A stretch of 64,000 nt of DNA, taken from contig OX375881.1 in assembly GCA_947359465.1 (NCBI GenBank), positions 75,539,914 to 75,603,913 of the forward strand, in the 5' to 3' direction. The position numbers were made by a program, and so were the translations under genes. Source of the DNA: Metellina segmentata (lineage: Eukaryota > Arthropoda > Arachnida > Araneae > Tetragnathidae). Of the stretch, positions 11,941-22,762 are shown piece by piece (the stretch's first letter is position 1; each line of letters begins with the position of its first letter). The notes below the pieces were generated by a model, which saw only the letters and a list, made by a program, of their open reading frames with translations, ran no database searches and had not been told where the DNA came from.

Positions 11941-12592
11941 TTCCTAACAAGAGAGTGAATTTGGTTTTTTAGAAATTTATTTAATATAGATTTGTAATAT
12001 ATTTTCATCAGTTTATATAATTTTGTATTTGCAAGTTAACATTTACCCTAAAACGGACAAAGTCAGTCCCACATAAAAGTAATTCATAAGTGTGTCTTAG
12101 TACACCAGTAGAATCTAATAATTAATAAATTAAACAACTTTTGAATCTGCAATTTAATTTTTAATTGGCATTTTTTGATTTGTTTGAACATTTTAGGGGA
12201 AGAGGAGATAGACAATTTTGTTGATATTTTACACTCATGCCATCAAATCATCAAATGTGGGAGGTAGCAATTTGATCATTTTGTAAAGAAAGCACAATTT
12301 TAATTTCTGTAACTTGAGTACAAAATAAACGAATTTTCTCCTCATAAAATACATTAAAGTTTACACATATTTCAAAATTTTTGCTTAAAATGAACCGATG
12401 GAGTGAAAAATCTGCTTAAAAATATTTATTTTATCACTAAATATTTTCAGCGATTCATTCGTGTACATTTCTTTGTATAATCTAAAGTGTTACCTAATCT
12501 TTGCATTCAAAATATTTCTTTAAAATTTCGTTTAAATTGAAAAATATTTTTTTTTGGATTGAATGCTATAAAATAATCTATTTTTATCATTG
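11941..12592. other. No recognisable feature
   Basis: AT-rich DNA after the broken BEL end. I see no coding trace, no second LTR and no inverted ends. It could be host DNA or the unrecognised remainder of the P-like element. Confidence 0.5.
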
Positions 12593-13403
12593 CAGACCTG
12601 CCAACCTGGCAATTTCAAAAAGCCTGATACTTTTATCGACATCACGGCCTATTTTACCTATAATAACTTATGTATGATCACACTATAAAAAGGGTAAGGG
12701 ATTTACAATTTACTAAGAAATACACATACTAAAAAGAAATACTCAAATTTTGTATTAAATATTTTATTTATTAAGAGTTGCAACAATTGCTAACTTAGCA
12801 TTTTTCAAAAAAGTGGAATCAAAATTTCTTTCATAACAAACATGTTTTTGATTGGCCTTAACAATAACTAAATTCTCCAAATTCTGTATGTTAAGACATG
12901 CTCTGAATTGGGTTTGTGTTTTTGTACAAAAACTAAATACCCTTTCACAACTTGCATTGCTATGAGGTAAAGTCAAAATTGCTAGCATAAAATCTGCTAA
13001 TTTTTTGTAAGCAGAATTATTAATTTTTCCAATTTAAAACCATTTGGAATCAATTCTTTCTTTTGATACTAGTAATTCAGAAATATCCTCACACTGTAGA
13101 CCACAGAACTGAGACTGTAGAGTATCAAGATACAAGTCCTTATCATTATCCCCCAAAACTTTTACCAAAACAGGGTACCTTTCAGCAAGAAACTTAATGC
13201 TAGAAAAAGAAGCATGGGCAATATTATCTAAGTTACTAACTTCAGCATTAATTATGAGAGGATTTTCTTCAAAATGCAAACATTTTGCGAAAAATCCGAA
13301 AAAAAACTCAGAAAGCCGGAGATTTGACGAAAAAGCCTGAGAAAAGACTCTGAAAGCCTGAGACCTGAGATTTGACCAAAAAGCCTGAGAGTTGGCAGGT
13401 CTG
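12593..13403 (-). mobile_element. hAT deletion derivative with C-terminal transposase piece
   Basis: Inverted ends CAGACCTGCCAAC begin at 12593 and end at 13403. Flanks TATCATTG and TATATTG are a probable 8-bp duplication with one base lost. The interior encodes, on minus, IAHASFSSIKFLAERYPVLV (13170-13230) and LTLPHSNASCERVFS (12925-12975), the hAT dimerisation segment. AAAGCCTGAGA is repeated three times at the 13310-13395 end. The catalytic domain is missing, so it could only move with help. Confidence 0.8.
12764..13279 (-). pseudogene. hAT transposase C-terminal fragment
   Basis: Two frames, 13279-13034 and 12988-12764, are separated by a stop and about 45 bases. The second has NASCERVFSFCTKTQTQFRA and ends ATLNK. 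The conserved LPHSNASxERxFS element is the dimerisation region of hAT transposases. Confidence 0.78.
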
Positions 13404-13780
13404 TATATTGTAAAAAAAAAAGCAAATTTCTGTTTTTGCCCTAGGCAAAAAAAAAAACTATTATCGGGGGTGTTGTTAGCTGGGTTTTTTCACCTGTAGA
13501 AAAAACTCGATTCTTTTTAAGTAACCCATCAACCCTTGGAGCTTTTGAAACAATCTTCTACTTCCATAACTGATTGATGTATTCATTCAGAACAGAAATC
13601 ATTAAAAGATATTTTCTTTTTAAAAGCTCAAAAAAATTATAAGAAAATAAAAATAAAAAAATATCAAGAAAATATGAACGAGACAACAACTAGGAGGGTT
13701 TCGAAAATACAAAACTCCAGAGGAAAAATCCCGGACCGTCGTCAACAGCACATTGTGTTGCTCAAGTACGATGTCAATTA
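13404..13780. other. No recognisable feature
   Basis: AT-rich with an A/T-rich stretch at 13605-13675 and CAACAGCACATTGTGTTGC, a short imperfect palindrome at 13742-13761. No coding trace. Confidence 0.5.
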
Positions 13781-14074
13781 CACTCATGTCCATAAATTAA
13801 GGATGATGCCAGCTCTGGCAAATAAAGGTTCAGAAACAAAACAAACGTGACTTATTCATAAAGCCCATTTATTAAACAAAAGATAAAGAACAAAAAAGAT
13901 GGTGTATGCATGATACCATTCATAAAAACTACGATTTTTGCTCACTGGAGCAATTACAAAAAATATCGACCGTACAAAAACTGGAAACATGACATGGTTG
14001 GTATGATGGTTAATACATTGTATGTCTCCCAGACGATGAAATACAGTCCTTACAACGCCTAGGCATGCTTAGGA

Positions 14075-15060
14075 TCAAATTATCGAGCTGATATTGGGGA
14101 AGGTCACACCACTCAGCAAGAAATGCGCTCCGTCTATCGGATTCAAGTCAGGTGAGAATGCTGGCCATTCCATACGGGTGATATTCTCAGATTCAAGGCA
14201 TTCGTTTACAATGTTTGCACGGTGAGGACGGGCGTTGTCATCCATAAACACAAATTCTGCGACCTTGGCACCCCTAAACAAATGAACATGTTGTTCCCGA
14301 ATGATGTCCCGATAAATTTGGCATCTCATGGTTCCGATTTGAACATGTAGATCTGTTCTGAAGCCCAGTATAATTCCGCCCCAAACGAGCAATCCTGCAC
14401 CACCGTAACGGTGTCGCTCAATGATGTTGTTTTGGTGGTAGCAGGCACCTGGCATTCTCCCTACGAACGTGTCCGCCGTGAATCAGACTGCAAGCTAAAC
14501 CTGGACTCGTCGGAAAACATCACACTGTGACGATGTCCACATTGCATGTTCTCTACTCCAGGCTAACCGATGACTACAGTGAGTTGCCGTGAGCGGAACA
14601 TATCTGACAGGCCTGCGAGCATATAGACCAACATGTCCCAAACGTCTGTAAACGGTTTGCCTTGAAACTGCCGTACCAGTGTCTGAAGATAGCTGACGAG
14701 AAAGGTCGGATGCTGTACTCTATATGCTTCTTTTTGCAGTTACTGCCAAATACCGGTCGTCATTCGGCGTTCTAACAAAGGGCGGGAGACTTGTACTGTA
14801 ACGTCTACTGACATTTCCATCATTTTGGAATCGTTGCCAAAGCCTAGAGATGACACTTTGGGCGATTCCAATTTCCACTGAAACTTCCGTCTGAGTACGC
14901 CCACATTCCAGGCGGCCGATAATTCAGAAGCGGCTCAATCCCATGATAGTACTTTACGCAAGTCCAATTTGATTGGCTAGTTTCACGGGCTTGGCTTCAC
15001 TTGGATATCTCGCCAATCTGATTGTTGCAGTAACCATTTGATTTTGAATATGCGCGTTGT
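14075..15060 (-). pseudogene. Tc1-like transposase remnant lacking the catalytic Glu
   Basis: Minus-strand traces run from ATIRLARYPSEAKPVKLANQ near 15035 through several frames (VETGIAQ-like, VSRQTVYRRLG) to GAGLLVWGGIILGF, FVFMDDNARPHRANIV and WPAFSPDLNPI. At 14125-14145 the sequence jumps from SPDLNPI to a downstream part readable as AFLAEWCDLPQYQ in another frame. The expected Glu and about 20 residues after it are deleted. The second catalytic Asp (MDDNARPH) is present. Confidence 0.75.
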
Positions 15061-15234
15061 TTCGTAGAAATACAATACATACACTAGCGCCTCAGCGTAC
15101 AGCGTAAGTGTCCGACAAGTTGACTCTGATTTGCTCCTCATTTTCATATATATGTATGTTGTATGGTTGTTGTTAGTAGTATTTCTTGCAAACTTATATT
15201 AAAGGGTACTTATACTTTAAAGAGCATCGTTTCG

Positions 15235-15340
15235 TGAAGCAACGATGGCCTAACGGCTAAAGTCACCCACATTCAGATTAGCGTCGGCTGCGGAGGATGT
15301 CTACCCCAGTTCGAACCCAGCTGGCGGAAAACTTTTTAGA
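15235..15340 (+). repeat. tRNA-like SINE head (family D), partial
   Basis: GATGGCCTAACGGCTAAAG (box A-like) and AGTTCGAACCCAG (box B) are 60 bases apart on the plus strand. The arms do not fold into a proper tRNA and no anticodon loop is evident, so a SINE head is more likely than a tRNA gene. Its 3' end is not defined. Confidence 0.5.
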
Positions 15341-16103
15341 TCCTCCAAATTATTTAAAAAAAATTCCAATTTAATTCCTTTTCATTCTAATTTACTTTTC
15401 CCAATTTTTAATACCCTTTTTATATTTTTCCAAGCTTCCGTTGATTTTACATAAATAATCTAAGAACCACTCCTGAACTCACTACCAGCTGATATTTTTC
15501 CGCCCCCTTTGCTTTAGGATGATTGTGTCGTATCCACCGCTGGCTTAGGACCATTCTGATGTAACAAAAAGCATACATAAAACACTAACTTATATAATTA
15601 TTAACTTTTTTATAAAAGGATACAATTTTCGGCTCCCACCTCTACCCACCCATAGCCATGGATCTGAAAAGAAAAGAAGAAAGCAGAAAGGAAGAGATAA
15701 ATTGCCAACAGAAAAATTCTCAGGACATACGTATCTAGGTCATGTGATCCGATTAGCCAATCAAGTTGGACTTGCGTAAAGTACTATCATGGGATTGAGG
15801 CGCCTGTGATAATTCTACCACGTAAAAAGTCATCGATATGCATCCTCTGTGCCATAACTATTCGGTTGTGGCATTGAGCGGCTTACAGAACGCTTGTGAA
15901 CAATTTTACTTCTTTGCTACCATTCCTTATATACACTTCTCTTACACTCGTTATTGTGTCGTACTATCGGCGTCATCTGATAGCTTCCTGTAATTTGGAT
16001 ATTATTCTTGAAGATGTGTGCGATAATTCTACAGGTGAAATTTTTACTTTAGAGTTCGATTTCCGTGTAATTCTGAATGATCCTTAATTTAGGGACATGA
16101 GTG

Positions 16104-16542
16104 AAAATTACCTACCTACCTGGGAAAAAATAATATACTGATAGAAATGTTAGTTCTTTATTAAATCATCTAAAAGAACAGAATGATTTTCAAAAGTTGA
16201 TCCAAAACTGAAAAACAAACTTTTATGGAAATCTAATTTCAGTCAGAGAAAAATGCTAAAAATAACTATCAAGTAAAAAATATATTAGAATTGCCAAATT
16301 AGAAATAATTTGGAGCTTTTCGGATTATAGAGCCACATTAGGCTTTATGAAAGAAATTCCAAAACAGTAAAAAGCATGTTGTGTTGCTCTGTGACGCTAA
16401 TTTTTAAAAATACCAAAACAGTAAAAATAACTGCGCTATTCTGCTATAACAAGATTTTCAGTGCAAATAAATCAAATAGTCTCCGAAGATTTTGCATCTT
16501 CAGTCCAAATGCTCACGATACATATCTTGGTTAATGTAAAAT
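16104..16542. other. No recognisable feature
   Basis: AT-rich DNA with no coding trace. ACCAAAACAGTAAAAA and CCAAAACAGTAAAAAGC occur at 16356-16375 and 16413-16430, a short local repeat. Confidence 0.45.
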
Positions 16543-16550
16543 GTAGGTTA

Positions 16551-16861
16551 GGTACAGCTTTGATCAACGTTTATAGCGGTGGCAACGGCTTGGCGCTTCT
16601 TATGGCGCCTAAAGTCGTTTTTAAAGTCGCCAAGGTAATAATTATTTAAAATGAACCAATGAAATCAAACGACAGTTTAACGGATGAAAGAACTTTCTGG
16701 AATATTCAAAATGAAAATTTAAACTTTCCGCTTGCTGAGGTTGCCAAAAAAAACGAAATACTGATGGGTTGCCTCAACCTGCCATAACTTGGTACTAGAA
16801 AGTACTAGAAGTGCGCCAAGACAGTTGCCACAGCTCTAAACGTAGATTGAAGCTGTATACC
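16551..16861. mobile_element. Non-autonomous TIR element (family T), short copy, 8-bp TSD
   Basis: Starts GGTACAGCTTTGATCAACG and ends in the complement of GGTATACAGCTTCAATC; both arms contain a GTGGCAAC core. The duplication GTAGGTTA lies at 16543-16550 and, displaced by the hAT inserted at the junction, at 20846-20853. Its interior, reversed, matches 3258-4069 (GTTTGATTTCATTGG, TTTTCATTTTGAATATTCC). The short copy is a deletion form of the long one. Confidence 0.8.
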
Positions 16862-17344
16862 GTCGGTCAGTGCTCAACCTTTTTATCACCGCGGACCGGA
16901 TCAACGTATGATAATTTTAACACGGCTCGCTGAGGGGGGGGGGGACGTTGATTGTTTTGCTTTAATTGTATTTAAACATGCCTTCAAAATAAAATACAGT
17001 TACTCCAAAAAATTAATATAAAGTGATTTAACATTTTATCTCACTAGAACGCCAAATCAATGAGAACCCTGAGCTTGTTTCCTTGCTACGAAATGGTTTC
17101 ATCTGGGAGTAATAGGAGACAATGACACCCGAAGTGTGTTGCTAAGTTTCAGTTACTGCAGAAAACTGCTATCACTGCAGAAAACCCCGCTTCACAGAGA
17201 ATGGGTTGTCGGAAATGGCAATAGGGATTTAAGTGCTGTGGTGGCAATCTCAGGGTATTCCGCCATGACTTTAATCCAGAACACCGGCAAAGTTGTTGCC
17301 TCGAACGTAGTTTTCAGGCCGCCTCAGGGCTCCTAACAGGTTTC

Positions 17345-17470
17345 AAGGTCCAAAAGTGACAAATTAAACCAAAAAGGTGACAAAAAGTGACTAATCGAGT
17401 AGAAAAAGGTGACAAAAAGTGACTAATCAAGTAGAATAAGGTGACAAAAAGTGACTAATCGAGCACAAAA
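17345..17470. repeat. Subterminal tandem repeats of hAT element 3
   Basis: GGTGACAAAAAGTGACTAAT recurs three times at roughly 33-bp spacing, each followed by CGAGTAGAA or CAAGTAGAA. The other end (20200-20256) has four more GGTGACAAAA or GTGACAAAA units. Such subterminal repeats are usual transposase-binding sites in hAT elements; that role is inferred. Confidence 0.8.
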
Positions 17471-17809
17471 AAAAAGTAACAAATAACAATAATGCTAAAC
17501 ATATTCTAGTATAAAGATAAAAAATATAAAGATCCTCCCAAGATACCCCTATTTTTTCTTTTTCTTTCTTTGGAAGGATAATTTTATTTTCTTCATTTAA
17601 AAATTACATCATTTTAAAATATTAACATAATTTTATTTTAAAAAATCGGAAATATGATTTTTTAATTTGTTTATTTTTGACACAGCTTAAAGAATTTCTT
17701 CCCTTTCTTTGAAAAATTATGTCTTAATTTTTTTTTTTGTTGAAAAAGACTAAAATTAATTTTGTCTTTTTCTTCTCAATAGAAGAATGTGCATTTTTTT
17801 TAAGTCTGT

Positions 17810-19160
17810 CTTTGCTGACCAGCATCATCTGAGACTTTAGCCGCTCCTTCAATCATTGCCTGAACAAGTGCTGCTTCCTTTAATAATTTTGAAGCACTAT
17901 CCAATGGCTCATCCTCTTCCTTACGCATAATTTTAAATTATTGTTCTTCTATCACCATTTTTTTCTTTGCCAGCTGCTTTAAATTTTTTTTTCTCTGCTT
18001 CCAGTTTATATTTTTCTTTCCAGTCCTTCTCTAAATTTTCTTGTGCCTTACGTTTTATATCTCTTTATTAAAAAAAAGTTTCCGCAGCCGCAGGATTGAA
18101 AACTGTGCTGTTTAGCTCGATTCTTAGACAGTTTCCCTAGAAAGTTCGGATCAGAAAAATATGAAATTAACATTGTTTGTTCTTTATCGTATTCCCTGGA
18201 CAATTATTAAGATTTCTTTCCGATGCAGCTATTAGTTTAGGGTTTATTAAGTGTCAAAATGGAAGAAGCGAAATTTCTTCCGCGAGTGAGCAAAACACAT
18301 ACAAATTTTCAGTCTTGAGCCGTGAGGTTTTTTTTAAAGAGTACATCTCAACTTAAATTTTTGCAGCTCGTTGAGTATTTTTTTAAATTTCAGTTTGGTT
18401 CTTGATAATATTTTTTTTTTGAAATTCGGGAAAAATCGGGACATTTTCGTTATTTTTTTAAAAACTGTCATATCTATATCTTATTACTATTAGTTTTTAA
18501 TTTTGAAAATATCGCAGTATACCTCAGAATGTACTCTTTCGTATGGTACAATTATTTCAAATGATGAATTATTCCTACCCAAAATTGTTCTTGTCAACAA
18601 TTCAAGTTGAGAATGCAGGGTTTAAGTTTTAGAGGTTCCTTTTTCTGAAGAAATTCGGTCACACGATTAAATATACTTGTACTTGATGCGACAAATATCA
18701 CTTCAGCCTTCATAGTTTCTCTTCTAAGTAAATGAATAATATTTTTATTGCCTGATCTTTGTATCATGTTTGGCTTCTTTATTGGAATATAGTCAAGGAA
18801 ATACTTTCGCACTGCAATCCACTGTTCAAGCAACCTTTCAGCAGCTGGCTTTAGGCTTAGCCACCTGCTTGAACAATGCTTGATGAAATGGTGAGTGGGA
18901 AGTTTCAAGTCTTCTTGAATTTGTTTGTATGTTGACCAACGCTTAGGCCACTGATTAAAAAATCTGTGAATAGTTAAAACTAGTTCAGACACATCTTCCC
19001 CAAACTCTTTTAGACCTTTAAGAAAAGCCTTATGTATTGTGTGAATATTACATGTCCCAATGTTAATTAGTTCTTTTTTTTGGGTAGAAAGTAATGAGTC
19101 ATTAATAGTTTCTGACTTTCACTAAAAAACTCAAGAATTTGTAATAATCAACTTCCGATG
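17810..19160 (-). pseudogene. hAT element 3 transposase remnant
   Basis: Minus frames carry KHCSSRWLSLKPAAERLLEQ and WIAVRKYFLDYIPIKKPNMI (18992-18594). A Lys/Glu-rich C-terminus lies beyond the Helitron piece at 18060-17830 (KRKAQENLEKDWKEKYKLEA, then LKEAALVQAMIEGA). The combination is known from zf-BED/DUF4371-type hAT proteins. Upstream of 18992 are weaker traces with stops. Not functional. Confidence 0.65.
18060..18560 (+). mobile_element. Helitron-like 5' fragment, truncated
   Basis: Starts TCTCTTTATTAAAAAAAAG and runs parallel, in the opposite orientation, to 36629-36130. Shared stretches include GATTGAAAACTGTG, CAGCTCGTTGAGT and CGCAGTATACCTCAGAATG. It lacks the CTAG end and is inserted in the hAT element 3 transposase. 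Confidence 0.65.
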
Positions 19161-19229
19161 ATAGCAGAAAATGATTTTCAATACGTTCACAACGCTCTTT
19201 TAATATTTAACCCTCTGGATACAGAGACG

Positions 19230-20190
19230 GACGAAATTTTTGCAATCTCTGGTTACGGAGGGGTTTGGAATCTTTCAGATCTCAAGCTCCTGAAGAAACG
19301 GCTGAAGTCCATTAAGATTTCCATGCCCTCATTTCTGTGTCACAAAGAGAGCAGCGTGTGAATAGCCTCCGTTCCGTAGACAGGAACATCGGGGTTCTCG
19401 ATGGGGAGCTTCGAGCGCTTAGAATGTGTGAGAGGTTGATGATATATCCAATTAAAAACTTGGCCAAGGATACCTTCGAGTGTAAATTATCATACATATT
19501 GAAGGTTCCACCGTCCTTTCAGAGTTTACCCTAACGTATCTATACCTTCTAGACCTGAGATCCTCCTGGGTTAATGTTGCGTTAATATCAGCTTGATCTG
19601 TCCGGTCTCTTCACCTCTCCATTCTCGTCTTATTCCAGAATCCGAAAAAAAATGGGTCTGTTGAGACCGCTCTCAGATTTGTGTATGGAGGATCTTATCC
19701 CCCCTTTTAAGTGACCACTGGCATTGATCACCATTTACGAACTGTCAGCGTCTGACCTCCTGGAGGGTTACTCCTATTGCTCGACCCTGTCGACCGGTGA
19801 TATCTATCTTGCGCCAAATGATACGCCACACAATTCTATGAAGGGAAAATGTTAGTTGTAAATGCCACTCAAGTTCTATCACTCAAGTTAGGCAATTAGG
19901 TAAGAAGGGTCGGACATGCAGATGGCCCTGCTTCCCTTAAACTCGCTGCTTCGTTTTACTGATAGCCTTTTTCTGTGGGAAAATTTCCAGAACTTGCTGC
20001 TAATACACTGCGAGCAACATGAAGTATCCTTTTGCAATTGAAACGGTACGCTTTTGAATCCCTTCTTGCTGTGGAATGTAGCGCGCATTTCGAATGAATT
20101 CGTACGAACCCTGTTTTTTTTTTAGAGGAAATGAATTTTTTTAAATGTGCACCAAAAATGTTTCTTCTCTAAATAAGATTTAAGAACGTA
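19230..20190. other. Unrecognised interior of hAT element 3
   Basis: Less AT-rich than the surroundings. ORFs up to 67 codons in several frames have no family resemblance that I can see. It may be the worn 5' half of the transposase or another inserted fragment. Confidence 0.4.
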
Positions 20191-20853
20191 AAACCCCTGA
20201 AAAGGTGACAAAATGACAAAAAGGTGACAAAAAATAAAAAGGTGACAAAAAGTGACGTGTTAGGAGCCCTGGGCCGCCTTCATTTGCAATCTCCAGCAGT
20301 TGATCTTCTTCTTGCACAGACATGCTAGATTCGCCTGATTTGTTGACAAATGGGTCGCGGGTCCATTCCTTACTAGTTCGTGGGTCTTTTGTGGTTGGGA
20401 AGTAGCGCTCGAACTATTTTAAAAGCAAAGACAGGTGATCGTGCACCAACTGGGAGAATGAATGTTTAGGCTCAGTCTTGCCTAAAATACCCACTAATGT
20501 CTGAAACATGTTCAAAATGCCTCTGTTCACGCGCCGTCCCCACAACTTAAGTTTTGCTTTAAATGCAGCTACTTTGTCTGCCAACTTGAAAACAGCTGTC
20601 ACATTTGACAAAATTGGAAAATAGAGACATACAGAATTCAGAAATCATAATTGAAGCTCTAGTAACAGAACAAATTTCAAGTTCTGATCTACCGCTTCCT
20701 AATTTTAGTGGTCATTTCATAGATAAGAACCGCACAAACCCGAGAGAAATACATTATAGTAAATAAAATAGAAATAATTTAATGTTCCTTCTGCTGCCTG
20801 GTACCATTTGATCCACGGACCGGTACCGGCCCGCGGACCACTGCCGTAGGTTA

Positions 20854-21190
20854 TATCCGTTTCGCCAACATTTGGCGTTTAATCAACATTCTTATTTCAA
20901 ATCGAATTCATTCTTCGGAATTTTTATTGGAGAAGTAAGGAAAATAAAACAAGCAAACTAACGCCACATTCAGAATAAGAACAGGAAACTCGTATCATCG
21001 CAGAAACACTACCGTCGTCTACATTTAACTTGATTCCGAAATTTTTCCTTTCGTGCTTGCCACAATGTGACGCCAAACTCAGAAATGGCATCATTTCAAA
21101 AACTTTCTTTACAGAAAAATTTGGAAAACATTTTTACCTTCCGGAAGACTTGAAAACTCAGTCTTTATTTAAACTGAAATTCAACATACG
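20854..21190. other. No recognisable feature
   Basis: Single-copy-looking AT-rich DNA; GCCAACATTTGGCG at 20869-20882 is a small palindrome. No coding trace. Confidence 0.4.
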
Positions 21191-21194
21191 AAAG

Positions 21195-21545
21195 GTATAG
21201 ATAAGGTGTTTTAATTATCGTCGCACTAGAGCAACACAACGGGCTATTGGCGACGGTCCAGAATGAAGATATCCGAGGATACCACGTCATTTTTAAAATT
21301 CAGTCATGACTAGGCAACACCTGAGTTGATAACCCCCATTCTCCCGATACAAAAGAAAACAAGATTTGATTTAACGCTTGGTGGTCATCTTTTGTTCTAG
21401 AATAGACTAATCAGCCTATAAACTACGGCTTAAAAGTTCATTTTGACCCCTTATAAGAACAATCATGCCCATATCAGGTTTTGAACCCAGGAATGAGTTC
21501 TAAAATTTGAACCAAGGGCCAAAACGCTAACAGATCGGCTCCCAG
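21195..21545 (-). repeat. SINE family B, copy 1 (diverged)
   Basis: Contains AGAGCAACACAACGGGCTAT, then GTCATGACTAGGCAACACCTGAGTTG, then a tRNA-like head region with GGTTTTGAACCCAGG. The same order recurs at 40862, 43805 and 45105. The block CAGATGACGAAGCAACACCTGAGCTGG-like core is also shared with SINE family A. Confidence 0.6.
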
Positions 21546-22195
21546 GTCAGCAAAATAAAAGAAAATACAGATTTTAATTACATTCCGACAGTTCATGTTT
21601 TAGATTCGAAAAAAAAAATGAGTTTTTCAATAAAAAATATTCAATTATGATTATAATTTGCTGTGGGTAATTGAAAAGTTTTATTTTAAGTGTTGAATTT
21701 CAAAGCACAGTTGAACTCAAGAAGAGTTTCAAAAAAGTAATTGTTTTTGTCTGCCATCAAAGCTTTCAACCTTTTTAAAAGCTGATTTCCACTTGTACAG
21801 AAACCCTGTACCAAAAAAAAAACTCTAGATAACTAACCGTTCAGTCCCCTAAAACTTCATCAAGAAAAAAGTTTTCCCTTGCTGAAAAATTCCTTTTCTA
21901 AGAAATAAAATAGGTAAAATGATGACACAAACTAACATAACATGCCTTATATATATATAAAAGGTCCAAAACACATATAAAACAAACCACTTTGCTTAAA
22001 AACCACAAAAATTGCATGTAAATGCTCCAACAAAGGCACTTACATCAGTCAAGTTTCAATGAAACACATTTCCATATATTTAATGGGGAACTTTGATTAA
22101 CCATTAGTCCGTTATTACGGAACATTACCATTCAAAAAGCACGAGCCTCAAAGAAACAAAATAAAATGACAAACTATTTTTTAAATTGGAAAATG
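21546..22195. other. No recognisable feature
   Basis: AT-rich DNA with short homopolymers and a TATATATATA run at 21949-21959. No coding trace. Confidence 0.4.
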
Positions 22196-22197
22196 TA

Positions 22198-22760
22198 CAG
22201 GTGGTTATCAAAATAATGGAAACACCTGTGAATAAAAGTGACATTTTAGAATGCGCTTCATAAGCTTTAAAACATAATCCTAGCTACTAGTTTTTTTAAT
22301 ATAAAAAGTACTATATATCATGGTAGCTTTAGTGAAGTTGTATACGTCGTGGATTTTTGTCAAAAGCGTAAAATGTCAGACCTCACAGACTTTCAAAGAG
22401 GCCAATTTGTAGGAGCCCGACTAGATTGAGCAACTGTGACCGAAACATCCCAGCTTTTAGGTATTTCTAGAGATACAGTGTCTAAAGTCATGACAGCGTA
22501 CACACAGCGGGGCAAGACAAGCTCTGCAAAGCAAAATAGTGGACGGAAGGAGAAGCTGAGTGAAAGAGACCGACGGGTATTGAAGCAGATTGTAATGTCT
22601 AAAAAGAAAACAACTGCAGCCAAAGTGAACGCAGAGCTCAATCAGCATCTGGATTCTCCAGTGTCAATAATTACAGTTAGGAGGTACCTTCATAAACAGC
22701 CATATTAGTAAAGGATTCCTTATAAATCCAGTGTGTTTCCAGTATTTTGATAACACCCTG
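22198..22760 (+). mobile_element. Tc1-like deletion derivative
   Basis: The 563-bp element has inverted ends CAGGTGGTTATCAAAATAAT and CAGGGTGTTATCAAAATACT (minus) and TA at 22196-22197 and 22761-22762. It retains only the N-terminal, DNA-binding third of a Tc1 transposase and lacks the DDE domain. Confidence 0.9.
22373..22708 (+). pseudogene. Tc1-like transposase N-terminus (HTH only)
   Basis: ATG at 22373 begins MSDLTDFQRGQFVGARLD, then a TGA at about 22427. The same frame goes on with the paired-like HTH: TETSQLLGISRDTVSKVMTA, GRKEKLSERDRRVLKQIVMS and SPVSIITVRRYLHK. The catalytic domain has been deleted. Confidence 0.82.
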
Positions 22761-22762
22761 TA

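Larger units (their letters stand above)
13781..16103 (-). mobile_element. Rearranged Tc1-like composite
   Basis: The left end CACTCATGTCC, then TAAATTAAGGAT, and the right end (its complement, 16081-16103) are inverted repeats. TA precedes the left end at 13779-13780, but AA follows the right. A minus-strand Tc1 transposase remnant fills 14075-15060. At 15757-15805 a forward copy of part of its N-terminal coding DNA (same bases as the complement of 14937-14980) appears, so two partial copies face each other head to head. The 15.1-15.7 kb middle carries a tRNA-like segment. It cannot encode a working transposase. Confidence 0.65.
17325..20271 (-). mobile_element. hAT element 3, 8-bp TSD, inside hAT element 2
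   Basis: The 2947-bp element has ends CAGGGCTCCTAACA (17325) and its complement (20271), and an exact 8-bp duplication GGCCGCCT at 17317-17324 and 20272-20279. Near both ends GGTGACAAAAAGTGAC-type repeats occur. It carries a minus-strand transposase remnant and a truncated Helitron-like piece at 18060-18560. The 19230-19880 interior has no recognised coding trace. Confidence 0.9.
16868..20843 (-). mobile_element. hAT element 2 (ZBED5-like), split by hAT element 3
   Basis: Ends CAGTGCTCAACCTTTTT (left) and CAGTGGTCCGCGGGCC (right, on minus), with CCGCGGACCGG inside, are typical hAT termini. The flanks CCGTCGGT (16860-16867) and CCGTAGGT (20844-20851) match 7 of 8. On minus it encodes a transposase C-terminus: KLADKVAAFKAKLKLWGRRV (about 20570), ERYFPTTKDPRTSKEW, VNKSGESSMSVQEEDQLLEI, then after the nested element LKTTFEATTLPVFWIKVMAE. 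It is an internally deleted copy of about 1 kb without the insert. Confidence 0.85.

Noticed and set aside
11941..12592. 3' LTR of the BEL element
   Set aside because: No stretch matches 4368-4540 in either orientation.
15235..15330. tRNA gene on the plus strand
   Set aside because: Boxes are at the right distance, but no cloverleaf with a closed acceptor stem or clear anticodon loop can be drawn.
17345..17470. CRISPR-like array
   Set aside because: Three units of 33 bp without unique spacers; they are subterminal repeats of a hAT element in eukaryotic DNA.
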